The notes: generated by a model not told the origin, from the letters alone. Numbered from the stretch's first letter, positions 16,594-26,153 are shown. The stretch is 64,000 nt of DNA from CAYFWF01 sp964346815 (GCA_964346815.1 CAYFWF010000017.1:38681-102680), one strand, 5' to 3'. Numbers and translations are program-made.

Positions 16594-17373
16594 CTATTTC
16601 CCCTTAAATTTTCCTTTTCGCTTTTCCAAGAATGCAGAAACTCCTTCTTTTTTGTCCTCGGTGGTGCAGGTCAGGGCATGAAGATAAGACTCGAGGGCAT
16701 ATCCTGCTACAGAATCTCCTTCCTGGCTTCTGTTTACGGCTTCTTTTGCGTATCTCACTGCCAGTGGAGGTCGTTTGGCGATCTTTCCGGCCAATTCCAG
16801 GGCACTGTTCCTCAATTCCTCGATAGGAACTACTCTATTCACCAGACCAATACGATAGGCTTCCTGGGCATCGATGAAATCTCCCGTAAGAATCATTTCC
16901 ATGGCACGCCCCGCTCCGACCAAACGCGGGAGCCTCTGTGTTCCTCCGTCGCCAGGAATGATGCCCAACTTGACCTCTGGGGCGCCAAACTGTGCATTTT
17001 CTGAACAAATACGGATGGAACAGGCCAAGGCAAGCTCGAGCCCGCCTCCTAGAGCATATCCGTTTACGGCTGCGATAACAGGAACAGGCAGATTTTCGAT
17101 TCGAGAGAAGAGATTCTGTCTCGTTCGACTGACCTCTCTCCCGACAAGAGCATCCCGGTCCACCAGCTCCTTGATGTCCGCCCCAGCTACAAAGGCTTTA
17201 TCACCAGCACCGGTGACCACCAGGACTCGTAGGTCTCTATCCTGTTCGATCTCATCCAGAAGTTGCTTCAGTTCATCGGTTAATTCATTCGATATGGCAT
17301 TGAGCTTATCTGGACGATTTATGGTCAGCACTCCTACGGCATCTCTCTTTTCATAGATGAGCGTTTTGTACAT
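16594..17373 (-). CDS. crt: Enoyl-CoA hydratase (crotonase)
   Basis: A 259-residue crotonase. Both catalytic glutamates are where expected: GGGLELALACSIRI near residue 110 and APEVKLGIIPGDGGTQRLPR near residue 130-140; the oxyanion hole is seen in AFVAGADIKEL. It hydrates crotonyl-CoA or similar enoyl-CoA to the 3-hydroxyacyl-CoA. It is the last gene of a leftward operon with thiolase, 3-hydroxyacyl-CoA dehydrogenase and acyl-CoA dehydrogenase, exactly the set needed from glutaryl- or butyryl-CoA to acetyl-CoA. Converges with the pilin gene with only 3 bp between stops. Confidence 0.9.
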   Translation of the reverse strand: MYKTLIYEKRDAVGVLTINRPDKLNAISNELTDELKQLLDEIEQDRDLRVLVVTGAGDKAFVAGADIKELVDRDALVGREVSRTRQNLFSRIENLPVPVIAAVNGYALGGGLELALACSIRICSENAQFGAPEVKLGIIPGDGGTQRLPRLVGAGRAMEMILTGDFIDAQEAYRIGLVNRVVPIEELRNSALELAGKIAKRPPLAVRYAKEAVNRSQEGDSVAGYALESYLHALTCTTEDKKEGVSAFLEKRKGKFKGK

Positions 17374-17459
17374 GATTACTGCCCTCCTTTCATTTCCAGG
17401 CCATTAGAGAATCGTTTGGTTCCTTCCTGGAACTCTGGATGAAATATTGATTCTTTGTT

Positions 17460-18614
17460 TTATGTAAAGGCCCGAATACCAAGTTCCAATGCACCGATAA
17501 TGAGCTGTTGAATTTGGGAAGTTCCCTCATAGAGGGTGTTGATCCTTGCGTCACGGTAAAAGCGCTCCACATCATATTCGCCCGAAAAGCCGTATCCCCC
17601 ATGAATCTGGATGGCCTTATATGCAACCCGATTGGCCATCTCGCTGCAGTAATACTTGGCGATTGAGGTCTCTCGCGTGTTGGGCAATCCTTTATTTTTC
17701 AAATGTCCGGCTCGATAAACAAGGAGCCGCCCGGCCTCGCATTCCACTACCATATCCGCGATCATCTGCTGGACGAGCTGAAAGCCGGCAATGGGCTTTC
17801 CGAACTGTACTCTTTGTTTGGCATACTCCTTGCAAATGTCGATACATCCCTGTGCCAGCCCTACACAGCCCGCAGCCACGGTGTATCTGCCGAAATCCAG
17901 CGTACTCAAGGCAATCTTGAAACCTCTGCCAATATCCCCCATCACATTCTCTTTTGGAACCCGGCAGTTCTCCAGGAAGATTTCGCCCGTGTTCGATGCC
18001 CGGAGTCCCAACTTATCATGAAGATCCCGTGTGGAGAAACCTTCGAATCCCCTTTCTATCAGAAAAGCAGTGATTCCCCGGGCGCCTGCCTCTGGATCAG
18101 TTTTGGCATAAACGACAGCCAGATCTGCTATGCCCGCATTGGTAATCCAGGTCTTCTGGCCATTCAGTACATAATGGTCCCCTTCCTCCTTGGCAGTGGA
18201 AATCATGCTGGCTGGATCACTTCCCGAATTGGGCTCGGTGAGACCATAGCACCCGATCCATTCTCCGCTGGTCAGTTTAGGCAGATATTTCTTCTTCTGT
18301 TCCTCATTCGCAGACTTGAATATCGGAAGCTCCACCAGAGAAACTTGTACAGAATAAGTCCCTCGAAGCGATGAGTCGACTCTACCGATCTCTTCAGCGA
18401 CGATAGCATGGCTGATATAGTCAAACCCTGCGCCTCCATATGCTTCTGGAATAGGAGTGCCCATAAACCCAAGTTCAGCCAGTTTATGAAAAATATCCCG
18501 CGGAAATTGGGCTTTTTTATCGTTTTCTCTGGCTACCGGAGCAATTTCTTCGTTCGCAAATTTCCGAATGGTATCCTGGATCATCCGCTGTTCTTCGGTT
18601 AAATCAAAATCCAT
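17460..18614 (-). CDS. Acyl-CoA dehydrogenase (butyryl-/glutaryl-CoA type)
   Basis: A 384-residue acyl-CoA dehydrogenase with the FAD/substrate motifs CYGLTEPNSGSDPA and KTWITNAG, and the C-terminal RFYRDARINTLYEGTSQIQ, whose glutamate is the catalytic base in short-chain enzymes. SLRGTYSVQVSLVELPI recalls glutaryl-CoA dehydrogenases, and a decarboxylating glutaryl-CoA dehydrogenase would be needed to finish benzoyl-CoA degradation, but butyryl-CoA dehydrogenase is equally possible. Electrons normally leave via ETF; no etfAB genes are in the window. Start follows GGAGGGAAT. Confidence 0.85.
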   Translation of the reverse strand: MDFDLTEEQRMIQDTIRKFANEEIAPVARENDKKAQFPRDIFHKLAELGFMGTPIPEAYGGAGFDYISHAIVAEEIGRVDSSLRGTYSVQVSLVELPIFKSANEEQKKKYLPKLTSGEWIGCYGLTEPNSGSDPASMISTAKEEGDHYVLNGQKTWITNAGIADLAVVYAKTDPEAGARGITAFLIERGFEGFSTRDLHDKLGLRASNTGEIFLENCRVPKENVMGDIGRGFKIALSTLDFGRYTVAAGCVGLAQGCIDICKEYAKQRVQFGKPIAGFQLVQQMIADMVVECEAGRLLVYRAGHLKNKGLPNTRETSIAKYYCSEMANRVAYKAIQIHGGYGFSGEYDVERFYRDARINTLYEGTSQIQQLIIGALELGIRAFT

Positions 18615-18722
18615 GATTCCCTCCTTTCATAATCTTCTTGCCAGCCGCCTCCTTCTCCACCTCTTATCCCATCTCGGATGCCGAAGGTCAGTCTTTCAGG
18701 AATGGATTGGCGCACCAAGGGA

Positions 18723-19574
18723 TCAATATTTATAGAATCCCTCTCCTGTCTTTTTCCCGAGTTTCCCCTCGGAGACCATCTTTTTTATTATATCCGGAGG
18801 CTTATACCGCTCGTCTTTCAGCTTTTCATACAGGGTTTCCATTTTCGAAAGATGGATGTCCAGGCCGATCATATCGATCAGAGCTAAGGGTCCCATAGGA
18901 AGACCAGCACCCAGCTTCATGGCTTCATCAATATCTTCAGCCGATGCTATGCCATCGGCATAAACGACGGCCGCTTCATTCAGCAGCCCTGCAAGCACTC
19001 GGCTCACGATCCCGGCAGGTGCTTCCTTAAAGGTGATGACCGGCACCTTACCCAGCTTCTCGGCAAAGATTTTTGTAGTCTCAACGGTTTCGTCCGCTGT
19101 CTTCTCTGCCCGGATAATTTCGACCAATTTCATGATCACAGCGGGATTGAAGAAATGCATCCCTATGACCTTTTCCGGCCGGGAGGCGGCTGAGGCGATC
19201 TCGCTGATAGAAAGAGCCGTGGTGTTGGAAGCTAAAATGGTTTCTGACGAACAGATATCATCCAGTTTGTGGAAAATCTCCTTCTTTAATTCCAAATTCT
19301 CAGAAACAGCCTCGATCACAAAATCACATTCTCCAGCAAATTCCAGATCCGTCTGCCAATTTATCAGAGAGAGGACGTTCTCCATTTCATCCTGAGTTAT
19401 TTTGCCCTTTTCTACCCGCCTCTGCAGGCCTTTTGTGACCTTAGCTCTGGCTTTGTCGATAATCTCATCGGTAACATCGACAACCGTAACCTCTAATCCA
19501 TGTTGCGCACAGAGCTGACCTATGCCGGAACCCATGATCCCTGCTCCGACAACAAAGGGTTTTTGGATATCCAT
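18723..19574 (-). CDS. hbd: 3-hydroxybutyryl-CoA/3-hydroxyacyl-CoA dehydrogenase
   Basis: A 283-residue single-domain 3-hydroxyacyl-CoA dehydrogenase. VVGAGIMGSGIGQ at the N terminus binds NAD; SNTTALSISEIA and GMHFFNPAVIMKLVEII contain the active-site Ser and His-Asn region. It oxidises 3-hydroxybutyryl-CoA to acetoacetyl-CoA, feeding the thiolase 15 bp upstream in the operon. Length fits Hbd (about 282). Start follows GGGAGG. Confidence 0.92.
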   Translation of the reverse strand: MDIQKPFVVGAGIMGSGIGQLCAQHGLEVTVVDVTDEIIDKARAKVTKGLQRRVEKGKITQDEMENVLSLINWQTDLEFAGECDFVIEAVSENLELKKEIFHKLDDICSSETILASNTTALSISEIASAASRPEKVIGMHFFNPAVIMKLVEIIRAEKTADETVETTKIFAEKLGKVPVITFKEAPAGIVSRVLAGLLNEAAVVYADGIASAEDIDEAMKLGAGLPMGPLALIDMIGLDIHLSKMETLYEKLKDERYKPPDIIKKMVSEGKLGKKTGEGFYKY

Positions 19575-19589
19575 AATTATTCCTCCCAG

Positions 19590-20771
19590 CTATAATCTCT
19601 CGACCACAATGGCGACTCCTTGCCCCCCGCCAATACAAAGGCTCACCAATCCGAGCGTTTTATCCCTGTTTTTAAGGGCATAGAGAAGTGTGGTCAATAT
19701 CTTGACACCCGTGGCCCCAACAGGATGTCCGAGTGCAATAGCCCCTCCGTGGACATTGACTTTGGAACGGTCCCATTCAAGCTCCCGCTCCACAGCAAGA
19801 ATCTGGGCAGCAAAGGCTTCATTGAGTTCGATGATATCGATATCATCGAGCTCAAGACCTGCCAGATCCAAAGCTTTTCTTACTGCAGGCACGGGTCCGA
19901 TGCCCATTATCTTCGGATCCACTCCGGCATGGGCATAAGATACGATTTTTGCCATGGGCTTTATGCCCAGCTCCTCGGCCTTTTCGTTTTTGAGCACCAG
20001 GAGGGCAGCAGCCGCGTCACAAAGTGCGCAACTGTTGGCTGCGGTTACCGAGCCATCTTTTTTAAAAACCGGAGGCAGCTTTGATATCTTCTCGACCGTC
20101 ACACCCTCCCTGGGAATCTCCTCTGTATCAAAAATCTCAGTCTTTCCTTTTCCGACAGGCACTTCGACAGGAAGAATTTCCTCTCTGAACAATCCCTCCT
20201 TTACGGCTTTAACGGCTTTATTCTGACTCTCCACAGCAAATTCATCCTGTTCCTGGCGACTGAGGCCGTACTTCTCTACCAGAGTTTCAGCCGTTACCCC
20301 CATCAGATGTCCTGCCAGCGGGCATAGAAAACCATCCTTATGAAGAATGTCTATCAATTTCCCATCGCCCATGCGGTTCCCCCACCTTGCACCATCGGCA
20401 ATATAAGGCACCTGGGAGCTGTTTTCAGCTCCTCCGACCATAACTACCTCTGCATCTCCAGCTTTGATCAACTGGGCAGCCAGAGATACGGCTCTGAGCG
20501 ATGAGCCACACCGCTTATTCACAGTGAACGCCGGGACTTCGACCGGGAGACCGCTTTTCACGGTTGCCAACCGTCCGATATTTGGCCCTAGCCCTGCCTG
20601 CCAGCCCGTGCCGAAAACAACTTCATTCACTTGAGCCGGCCCGATCCCACTGCGCACCAGCGCTTCTTCAAGAACGAGGGCACCTAATTCTACGGCGGAC
20701 ACCCTCTTGAAAGACCCTCCGAAACTCCCGCCTGCCGTACGGACAGCGCCCGCGATAACAATGTCGCTCAT
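19590..20771 (-). CDS. Acetyl-CoA acetyltransferase (thiolase II)
   Basis: A 393-residue biosynthetic/degradative thiolase. Catalytic residues are visible in NKRCGSSLRAVSLA (nucleophilic Cys near residue 89), NEAFAAQ, GGAIALGHPVGATG (His) and LCIGGGQGVA (second Cys). It cleaves acetoacetyl-CoA to two acetyl-CoA, closing the lower pathway. First gene of the operon, behind a near-consensus promoter and AGGAGG. Confidence 0.92.
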   Translation of the reverse strand: MSDIVIAGAVRTAGGSFGGSFKRVSAVELGALVLEEALVRSGIGPAQVNEVVFGTGWQAGLGPNIGRLATVKSGLPVEVPAFTVNKRCGSSLRAVSLAAQLIKAGDAEVVMVGGAENSSQVPYIADGARWGNRMGDGKLIDILHKDGFLCPLAGHLMGVTAETLVEKYGLSRQEQDEFAVESQNKAVKAVKEGLFREEILPVEVPVGKGKTEIFDTEEIPREGVTVEKISKLPPVFKKDGSVTAANSCALCDAAAALLVLKNEKAEELGIKPMAKIVSYAHAGVDPKIMGIGPVPAVRKALDLAGLELDDIDIIELNEAFAAQILAVERELEWDRSKVNVHGGAIALGHPVGATGVKILTTLLYALKNRDKTLGLVSLCIGGGQGVAIVVERL

Positions 20772-20830
20772 GAATTTCCTCCTAAATTTGAAAATTGTTT
20801 GTCGTCATGAAAGGTAATTTTGAGTGTCCT

Positions 20831-20860
20831 ATTATATTTACCTGCTTCCGTACCTGTCAA
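20831..20860 (-). promoter_or_regulatory. Sigma-70 promoter of the thiolase-hbd-acd-crt operon
   Basis: Leftward TTGACA (20860-20855) and TATAAT (20836-20831) with an 18-bp spacer, both perfect consensus boxes, 60 bp upstream of the thiolase start. Confidence 0.7.
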
Positions 20861-20949
20861 CGAATATCCTGTCTAAAAAAGAATATTTTCTCAGGAGTTC
20901 GCAAGGCCTCTGGATGATTGAAAAGACATGGGAGCCGAGTGGATCCTGT

Positions 20950-22467
20950 CTAGTGGTCTTTTTTTTCTGACCTCCGGAATACCCGAAGGAGATCGGACAA
21001 TCTTCCTTTGATATAGCCTTCTCTGACAAAATATGGGCCTTCCTCGGGCTGGATCCATTTGATGTATTTTCCCCTCTTTACTCCATGAGGGTCTCGAGCT
21101 AAACCGATTCTTAAATCACCTTCCTTTGTTTGGATGATGGCTACATTGACTCCACGCTCATCTCCTGGGGGAGTGTACTGTGTGGCCGCTATAACCCTGT
21201 CCTTTCGAGGGGATTTTTTTTCAATCAGTTCATCAGGAGGAATTTGAGGGAGATTTTTTTTCTTAAGTCCTTCTCGTGTCCTGCTGGGATCCGATCTCTC
21301 GAGGATCCCTACCACACTGGTGTTGCCGAATCCGCTCATATTGAACCAGAGTCCGTAATTCAAGTCCCTAAGCTTCTCTCCAAACATATTTCTGTACTGT
21401 TTATGTCCCCTCATCTGCCAGACCAGCTCAACGAGCTGTGCCCCACCTGAAGCTCCGAGAGGATGGGTGCGTGCCAAAAATCCCCCGGACCTGTTGACAT
21501 AAGTCGTTCTCCCCATCTTGTTTTTTTCTTCCAGAACAAACCGATGTCCTTCTCCCCTTTCGGAAAAGCCCAAATCTTCTGCCGCAATCCAGGGCACGGG
21601 TTTAAAAGCATCATGAAGCTCGCAGAGGTCTATCTCATGAGGATTCAATTTGGCTTCCTCATAGGCTCTTCTCCCAGCCAGTACCGCCGATTCGAGATAG
21701 ATCAAGGATTTTCTCTCGGCAATCTTGATGTAGTCAAAGGCAGATTTGACGCTGGCCAATTTAATATCTGTCGGCCTGGCAACGAGGTAAACCGCTCCTG
21801 CCCCGTTATAGGATCCGCTGCAGTCAAATTTTGTTAAAGGCCTGGCGATGATCCGGTTTATTTCGGGATTTTTGTATTCCTCCCATGAAACCGGTTTTTT
21901 AAAATATGCTTTATCATTGAACGCACCGTATCCAAGACTTCGCACACTCATCTCATAACAAATCTTCTGGAATTCTTTCTCCGATACCTTGTAGGCATCC
22001 ATATACTCGTAGCTGGCCAAAGCAGCTACAGCCGGCATCTCCCCCAGTCCTCTTTCCCTTTCTTCCTCAGCAATCACTGTCGAGATCTGGGAAGGGATCT
22101 CTTCATTGGCAAGCTTACCCTTCATTTTTTCACCGAAACAGACCAAGACCTTTAGCCCGGCAGAAGCCAAACGCTTTCCCAACTCCACTGCAGCCGCCCC
22201 CGTGGCAGATCCGAGTTCGACATGATAAATCTCAGCATCCCGTGACAATCCAAGTTCCATGCCCACCAATGAGTCGAGTCCTGTCTGCCGGGCAAAACCG
22301 ATAGGGTCCATGCTGCCGATAACCAGACAGTCTGGAACATGATCGTCAGTGTAAGGAACCGAATCCCGTAGAGCCTTTTGGCAGGCATCGGCCAGCATGA
22401 CTCCGATAGGCCGGAAATCCTTCCCGAAGGGGGTCAAACTCACTCCTGCTATATAAACTTCATTCAT
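20950..22467 (-). CDS. Thiolase fused to a C-terminal OB-fold domain
   Basis: The 505-residue product starts at the ATG at 22467 (MNEVYIAGV); an open frame continues 168 codons further upstream but runs antisense to yggS and is not thiolase-like. Residues 1-about 400 form a thiolase of the SCP-x group (GSATGAAAVELG where the usual cysteine loop lies, CELHDAFKP, GGFLARTHPLGASGG). Residues about 415-505 resemble a DUF35-type OB fold (GDERGVNVAIIQTKEGDLRIG). The usual nucleophilic Cys is not evident in the N-terminal loop, so it may be a catalytically altered member. It is a fused counterpart of the split thiolase/DUF35 pair at 4.2-5.8 kb. Confidence 0.78.
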   Translation of the reverse strand: MNEVYIAGVSLTPFGKDFRPIGVMLADACQKALRDSVPYTDDHVPDCLVIGSMDPIGFARQTGLDSLVGMELGLSRDAEIYHVELGSATGAAAVELGKRLASAGLKVLVCFGEKMKGKLANEEIPSQISTVIAEEERERGLGEMPAVAALASYEYMDAYKVSEKEFQKICYEMSVRSLGYGAFNDKAYFKKPVSWEEYKNPEINRIIARPLTKFDCSGSYNGAGAVYLVARPTDIKLASVKSAFDYIKIAERKSLIYLESAVLAGRRAYEEAKLNPHEIDLCELHDAFKPVPWIAAEDLGFSERGEGHRFVLEEKNKMGRTTYVNRSGGFLARTHPLGASGGAQLVELVWQMRGHKQYRNMFGEKLRDLNYGLWFNMSGFGNTSVVGILERSDPSRTREGLKKKNLPQIPPDELIEKKSPRKDRVIAATQYTPPGDERGVNVAIIQTKEGDLRIGLARDPHGVKRGKYIKWIQPEEGPYFVREGYIKGRLSDLLRVFRRSEKKDH

Positions 22468-22611
22468 AAGACAAATAAACTCCGTTTCCCTTGGTGAAAG
22501 AAGCCCTTTATATTTTAATATGCAGAAACAAAGATTAAAAGCAGAAAGTCTGCACGTGGCACTGCATCGGTCTTGCAATTTTCCTGGCGATGAAATAAGG
22601 TAAATTTGGAA

Positions 22612-23271
22612 ATGATCGAAGAAAATATCAAAGAAATTCTGAAGGAACTTCCTGAAGGGGTGGAGCTGGTGGCAGCCGCTAAAACCAGGACACCCAAAGA
22701 AATTCTTCGAGCTGCAGAAGCAGGCGTCAAAATCGTCGGGGAAAACTATGTCCAGGAAGCTCAAAAAGCCTATGCGCTGGTGGGACATAAGGCGAGATGG
22801 CATTTCATCGGACATCTTCAGAGAAACAAGGTCAAAAAAGCAGTCGAGATTTTCGATATGATTGAAACACTTGACACGATCGAACTCGCAGCGGAAATCG
22901 ACAAGCGCTCTCTGAGAATCGGCAAAATCATGCCTCTTCTCATAGAAATAAACAGTGGGAGAGAAAAGCAAAAATATGGCGTCTGGCCCGAAGATGCGGA
23001 AAGTCTGATCCGAGAAGCAGCCGGATACAAAAACATCGAGATACAGGGTTTGATGACCATGGGACCGGACTTTGGCGATCCAGAGGATGCCAGGCCCTAC
23101 TTTGTGGAGACAAAAAAACTTTTCGAAAAGATAAAGGCTCTGGACATACCTGGAATAGAGATGAAGTTTCTTTCCATGGGCATGACGAATTCCTACCGGG
23201 TGGCCATCCAGGAAGGTGCCAATATCGTTAGAATAGGCACCAAAATTTTCGGCCCGCGAGAGCCTGATTAG
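22612..23271 (+). CDS. yggS: YggS/PROSC family pyridoxal phosphate homeostasis protein
   Basis: A 219-residue PLP-binding barrel protein: VAAAKTRTP holds the PLP lysine, IVGENYVQE, WHFIGHLQRNKVK and LSMGMTNSYRVAIQEGANIVRIGTKIFG are the family signatures. YggS proteins bind PLP and influence amino-acid and cofactor balance without a known enzymatic activity. The N terminus is some 15-20 residues shorter than usual. ATG 22612 chosen; a TTG two codons upstream is possible. The last 4 bp overlap the convergent FmdB-like gene. Confidence 0.92.
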   Translation: MIEENIKEILKELPEGVELVAAAKTRTPKEILRAAEAGVKIVGENYVQEAQKAYALVGHKARWHFIGHLQRNKVKKAVEIFDMIETLDTIELAAEIDKRSLRIGKIMPLLIEINSGREKQKYGVWPEDAESLIREAAGYKNIEIQGLMTMGPDFGDPEDARPYFVETKKLFEKIKALDIPGIEMKFLSMGMTNSYRVAIQEGANIVRIGTKIFGPREPD

Positions 23272-23624
23272 ATTTCCTCGCCTTCTCCTGTTTCCCTATC
23301 TGATTTCTCGCTCTCCTCGATTGCTTCCTCTACAGCTTGGTCAAAATCTTCACCCATATCTTCCCCCATCTCTTTCCCCATTCTTTTCATCCAGCGGGCT
23401 AAGCTTTTGGGATCGTTCTCATCCAATCCAGAGAGCTTTGAGGGATCGGCCAAGCGTTCTAAGCGACTCTCTTCGGAACGCAGTGTGGCTATACGGGAGA
23501 CCATTTTTTCAACATCCAGAGATTTGCAGGATTTGCATCTAGGGGTAAAAGATTCTCTCGCATTCAGTGTGATGAATGTCGATTTTTTACCGCAGGTCGT
23601 ACACCTGTATTCATATATCGGCAT
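23268..23624 (-). CDS. FmdB-family zinc-ribbon protein
   Basis: A 118-residue protein beginning MPIYEYRCTTCGKKS with a second pair CKSC: the FmdB zinc ribbon. The rest is an acidic helical tail (KEMGEDMGEDFDQAVEEAIEES). FmdB-like proteins were named from a formamidase/amidase regulon, but their role is unknown. Confidence 0.85.
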   Translation of the reverse strand: MPIYEYRCTTCGKKSTFITLNARESFTPRCKSCKSLDVEKMVSRIATLRSEESRLERLADPSKLSGLDENDPKSLARWMKRMGKEMGEDMGEDFDQAVEEAIEESEKSDRETGEGEEI

Positions 23625-23705
23625 ATGTATTCACCTAAACAGCCGGGTCGAAAACCAGGTCCTTCTGCACACAGAGATCAGTTCCGAGAACAGAGGCTTC
23701 AACTC

Positions 23706-24599
23706 CTAGACCAGGATATCTTCCTTCCAGCCTAATTTTATCAATTCTATCCTGCTGGGATCGCTCACACCGAGACTGTGTTTTGTGTCCGCGATTCGGA
23801 TATGTTTGGCCGGAGTCTGCATGGGCAAATCCTTGCCAAAATATTCATGCCGTTTGGCTTCTATAATCATCAGCCCCACCGCATCCACAGCAACTGGGTC
23901 TTGGCTGACCATAATCCCCTTATAGTCCCATACATATTTGTCATTATAGCTGTGGGGGCCGACCGTGTGAAATTGAGGATTGAGCATGACCAATATGTTC
24001 AACTTTGTCCTCTCGATGAGATTGTACTCCTTCCAGAGAGCTGCAAGATCTGCACAGGAATCAGGATGATAGGCTGATGCGCGCGGAACAAACATGATAT
24101 GATTTTTGATACAGCCGCCGATTCCTGACCAATGGTGTGTTCGGGCAGGACGGGCATTGATGATAGCTGTGGCTTTTTGAAATAAAGGATTCCGCCTTAC
24201 ACCCCGGTCATCAATGCCTATGTTCTGCTCGGAAACGCCTACATCGAGTATCCGTTTCTTTATCGCCTGTTCTACTTCTGGTGGGGTGCGCAAATAATGC
24301 ATAACATTCGTCTTAATACCCACGATATCTGAAGATTTCACCAGTCTTTTCCACGACACGACAGGATCTTTTTCTCCCAACAATGTCGTGACCGCTTCAT
24401 CCAGCATATTTTGCACGACCTCTGGATCAGGTTTTTTGAAGGAAACCAAGGCCTTTTCGTCCCGGACGAGAACCACCCGCGATTGGCCAGAAGAAATTGC
24501 GCCAATCGGTCGCCTCACCCTATAGGCAAAAGCTCCGGCTAAAGGAGAGAGAGCCGCCACACGGAGAAAATGTCTGCGTGTGATCATTTTTTCAGCCAT
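23706..24599 (-). CDS. DUF362-domain protein with Tat signal
   Basis: A 297-residue protein with a twin-arginine leader (TRRHFLRVAALSPLAGAFA), so likely exported folded. The body resembles DUF362 proteins (VGIKTNVMHYLRTPPEV, DDRGVRRNP, SQDPVAVDAVGLMII), a family often linked to iron-sulfur proteins, but no cysteine cluster motif is present here. Function unknown. It is followed 27 bp downstream-to-upstream by the DUF6599-like gene and probably cotranscribed. Confidence 0.7.
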   Translation of the reverse strand: MAEKMITRRHFLRVAALSPLAGAFAYRVRRPIGAISSGQSRVVLVRDEKALVSFKKPDPEVVQNMLDEAVTTLLGEKDPVVSWKRLVKSSDIVGIKTNVMHYLRTPPEVEQAIKKRILDVGVSEQNIGIDDRGVRRNPLFQKATAIINARPARTHHWSGIGGCIKNHIMFVPRASAYHPDSCADLAALWKEYNLIERTKLNILVMLNPQFHTVGPHSYNDKYVWDYKGIMVSQDPVAVDAVGLMIIEAKRHEYFGKDLPMQTPAKHIRIADTKHSLGVSDPSRIELIKLGWKEDILV

Positions 24600-24626
24600 T
24601 TGTTGTCTCCTTTCATCGTCATATTT

Positions 24627-25532
24627 TTACCCTTTCTGTTCGAGGACGCTTTGGATCATCCTCTTCGCGTGAGATTCAGATTGACTATCGAATACAATGA
24701 TAAGCAAATCTTCCTTAAAACGGACCGCCGTCCATTTGCCATTCTCGGTTCGAAGGATACCTGAATCTTCTGCCTCAGGCATGTAGGCTTTGATAAAGCT
24801 CTCATGGGCATCCTTGGCTTTATCCGCTCCTGCATAACGGACAAGGAGGATATAAAAAATCTCATTTCCTTTTGCATATGATGCAAGAGCGGCATCTGTT
24901 TCTTGCCCCAGCAGAAGGATATTTTCATCCGCGACAAAGAAATGATAATTCAAGATTAGGTGATTATAAAAAAAACGGATCCCTTTATCTCTTAGGTTCT
25001 CGAGCGGAAAGAGACCAACAAGTGCAGGAGGATCTCCTTCCTGCTTGATTGAGGATGCTACCCTTTTCCCCAGGAGCAGTAAGGCCATCTTGGCTTCCTC
25101 GGTTTCCTCTTCAGCATAAAGAGAGACGAAAAAACGACCTTTCCAGAAAGAAAGAAGCCCACTTTTATATGTGGAATCCTGTCCAATACCCACATCCTCC
25201 CCTTCGAGGTCATGGGTAAAAACGCCGAAGGCATTTTTTGAAGAACCCATATCGAAAAGATCAGCGATTATTCGAGGATTGGCATCTTTTGTGTAAATCC
25301 TTGCCAGGAGGCGCTGAAAACTGTATGCCCTGTAGATTTCCCCTGCACCATCGATGTAGTCAAAAATCGTGTCAGGATCGTAAAGAACATCCGGGTCCTT
25401 CGCCTCCCACCCATTCAATTCTTTCGGAAGAAAGACCCCGAGATCGACCTCTCCTCCGCTCTCACAATTGCTCATCAGTACTGTGCCTCCTGATAAAAAA
25501 AGAAGAAAAAAAATCAAAGCCAGATATTTCAT
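24627..25532 (-). CDS. DUF6599-like exported protein
   Basis: A 301-residue protein with a signal peptide (MKYLALIFFLLFLSGGTVL) ending near a cysteine that does not form a canonical lipobox. The mature part has FDYIDGAGEIYRAYSF and FDMGSSKNAFGVFTHD, which resemble the DUF6599 family of uncharacterised periplasmic proteins. A start 19 codons upstream is possible but would spoil the signal peptide. It pairs with the DUF362 gene; its function is not known. Confidence 0.6.
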   Translation of the reverse strand: MKYLALIFFLLFLSGGTVLMSNCESGGEVDLGVFLPKELNGWEAKDPDVLYDPDTIFDYIDGAGEIYRAYSFQRLLARIYTKDANPRIIADLFDMGSSKNAFGVFTHDLEGEDVGIGQDSTYKSGLLSFWKGRFFVSLYAEEETEEAKMALLLLGKRVASSIKQEGDPPALVGLFPLENLRDKGIRFFYNHLILNYHFFVADENILLLGQETDAALASYAKGNEIFYILLVRYAGADKAKDAHESFIKAYMPEAEDSGILRTENGKWTAVRFKEDLLIIVFDSQSESHAKRMIQSVLEQKG

Positions 25533-25667
25533 TTCTGATGATTTTAACAAATCTTCACAAAATCTGCCAGAAATAGAAAAGCTATCCAAAGAATCTCTGC
25601 AAAACCGTCGGTAAAAACCTTAGAAATCTTATATATTTATGTTGAAAAATATTTTCTTTTTAGATAT

Positions 25668-25687
25668 GATGTCATCTGAATTATAAT
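25668..25687 (+). promoter_or_regulatory. Promoter and candidate operator of the first Rrf2 gene
   Basis: TATAAT (25682-25687) has a weak TTTAGA -35 17 bp upstream. GATGTCATC (25668-25676) lies in the spacer and resembles the ATGTCA arms found upstream of the second Rrf2 gene and the kinase gene. Confidence 0.4.
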
Positions 25688-25715
25688 CAATAATTTATAA
25701 ACAGAGGAGTCATCC

Positions 25716-26153
25716 ATGATTAGGCTTTCAACAAAAGGAAGATACGGGACTCGTCTTATGCTTAATCTCGCTGATAATTATCATAACGGAAATGAATCTG
25801 TCATACTCAAAAATGTTTCCCGCGATGAAGAGATATCCATTCGATACCTTGAGCAAATCATCATCCCTCTAAAGATCAATAAACTCGTTAAAAGTATCCG
25901 CGGAGCCGGTGGTGGATACATACTTGCCAGACATCCTTCCACGATCAAGCTGAGTGACATCCTCCATTCCCTGGAAGGAGCCTGTTGTCTTGTGGAGTGT
26001 GTGGATGATGATGAATATTGCGAAAGAATTCAAGAATGTGCTACTTATGAAATCTGGAAAGAAGCGAGTTCTTTACTGCAAAATTATTTCGAAAAAACGA
26101 CTCTCCAAGATCTCCTCGAAATTTCCAAGAAAAAGAAATCTGCCCGTCGATAG
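25716..26153 (+). CDS. Rrf2 family transcriptional regulator (first copy)
   Basis: A 145-residue winged-helix regulator beginning MIRLSTKGRYGTRLMLNLA, with SIRYLEQIIIPLK as recognition region and RGAGGGYILAR as the wing. Several cysteines follow (GACCLVECVDDDEYCERIQECATYEIW), the place where IscR/RsrR/NsrR relatives bind an Fe-S cluster, so redox, NO or iron sensing is likely. A near-identical gene follows 131 bp downstream. Strong AGAGGAG site. Confidence 0.92.
   Translation: MIRLSTKGRYGTRLMLNLADNYHNGNESVILKNVSRDEEISIRYLEQIIIPLKINKLVKSIRGAGGGYILARHPSTIKLSDILHSLEGACCLVECVDDDEYCERIQECATYEIWKEASSLLQNYFEKTTLQDLLEISKKKKSARR

Noticed and set aside
22468..22971. N-terminal extension of the thiolase-OB gene by 168 codons
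   Set aside because: It runs antisense to yggS, has no thiolase similarity, and MNEVYIAGV at 22467 is the normal thiolase N terminus.
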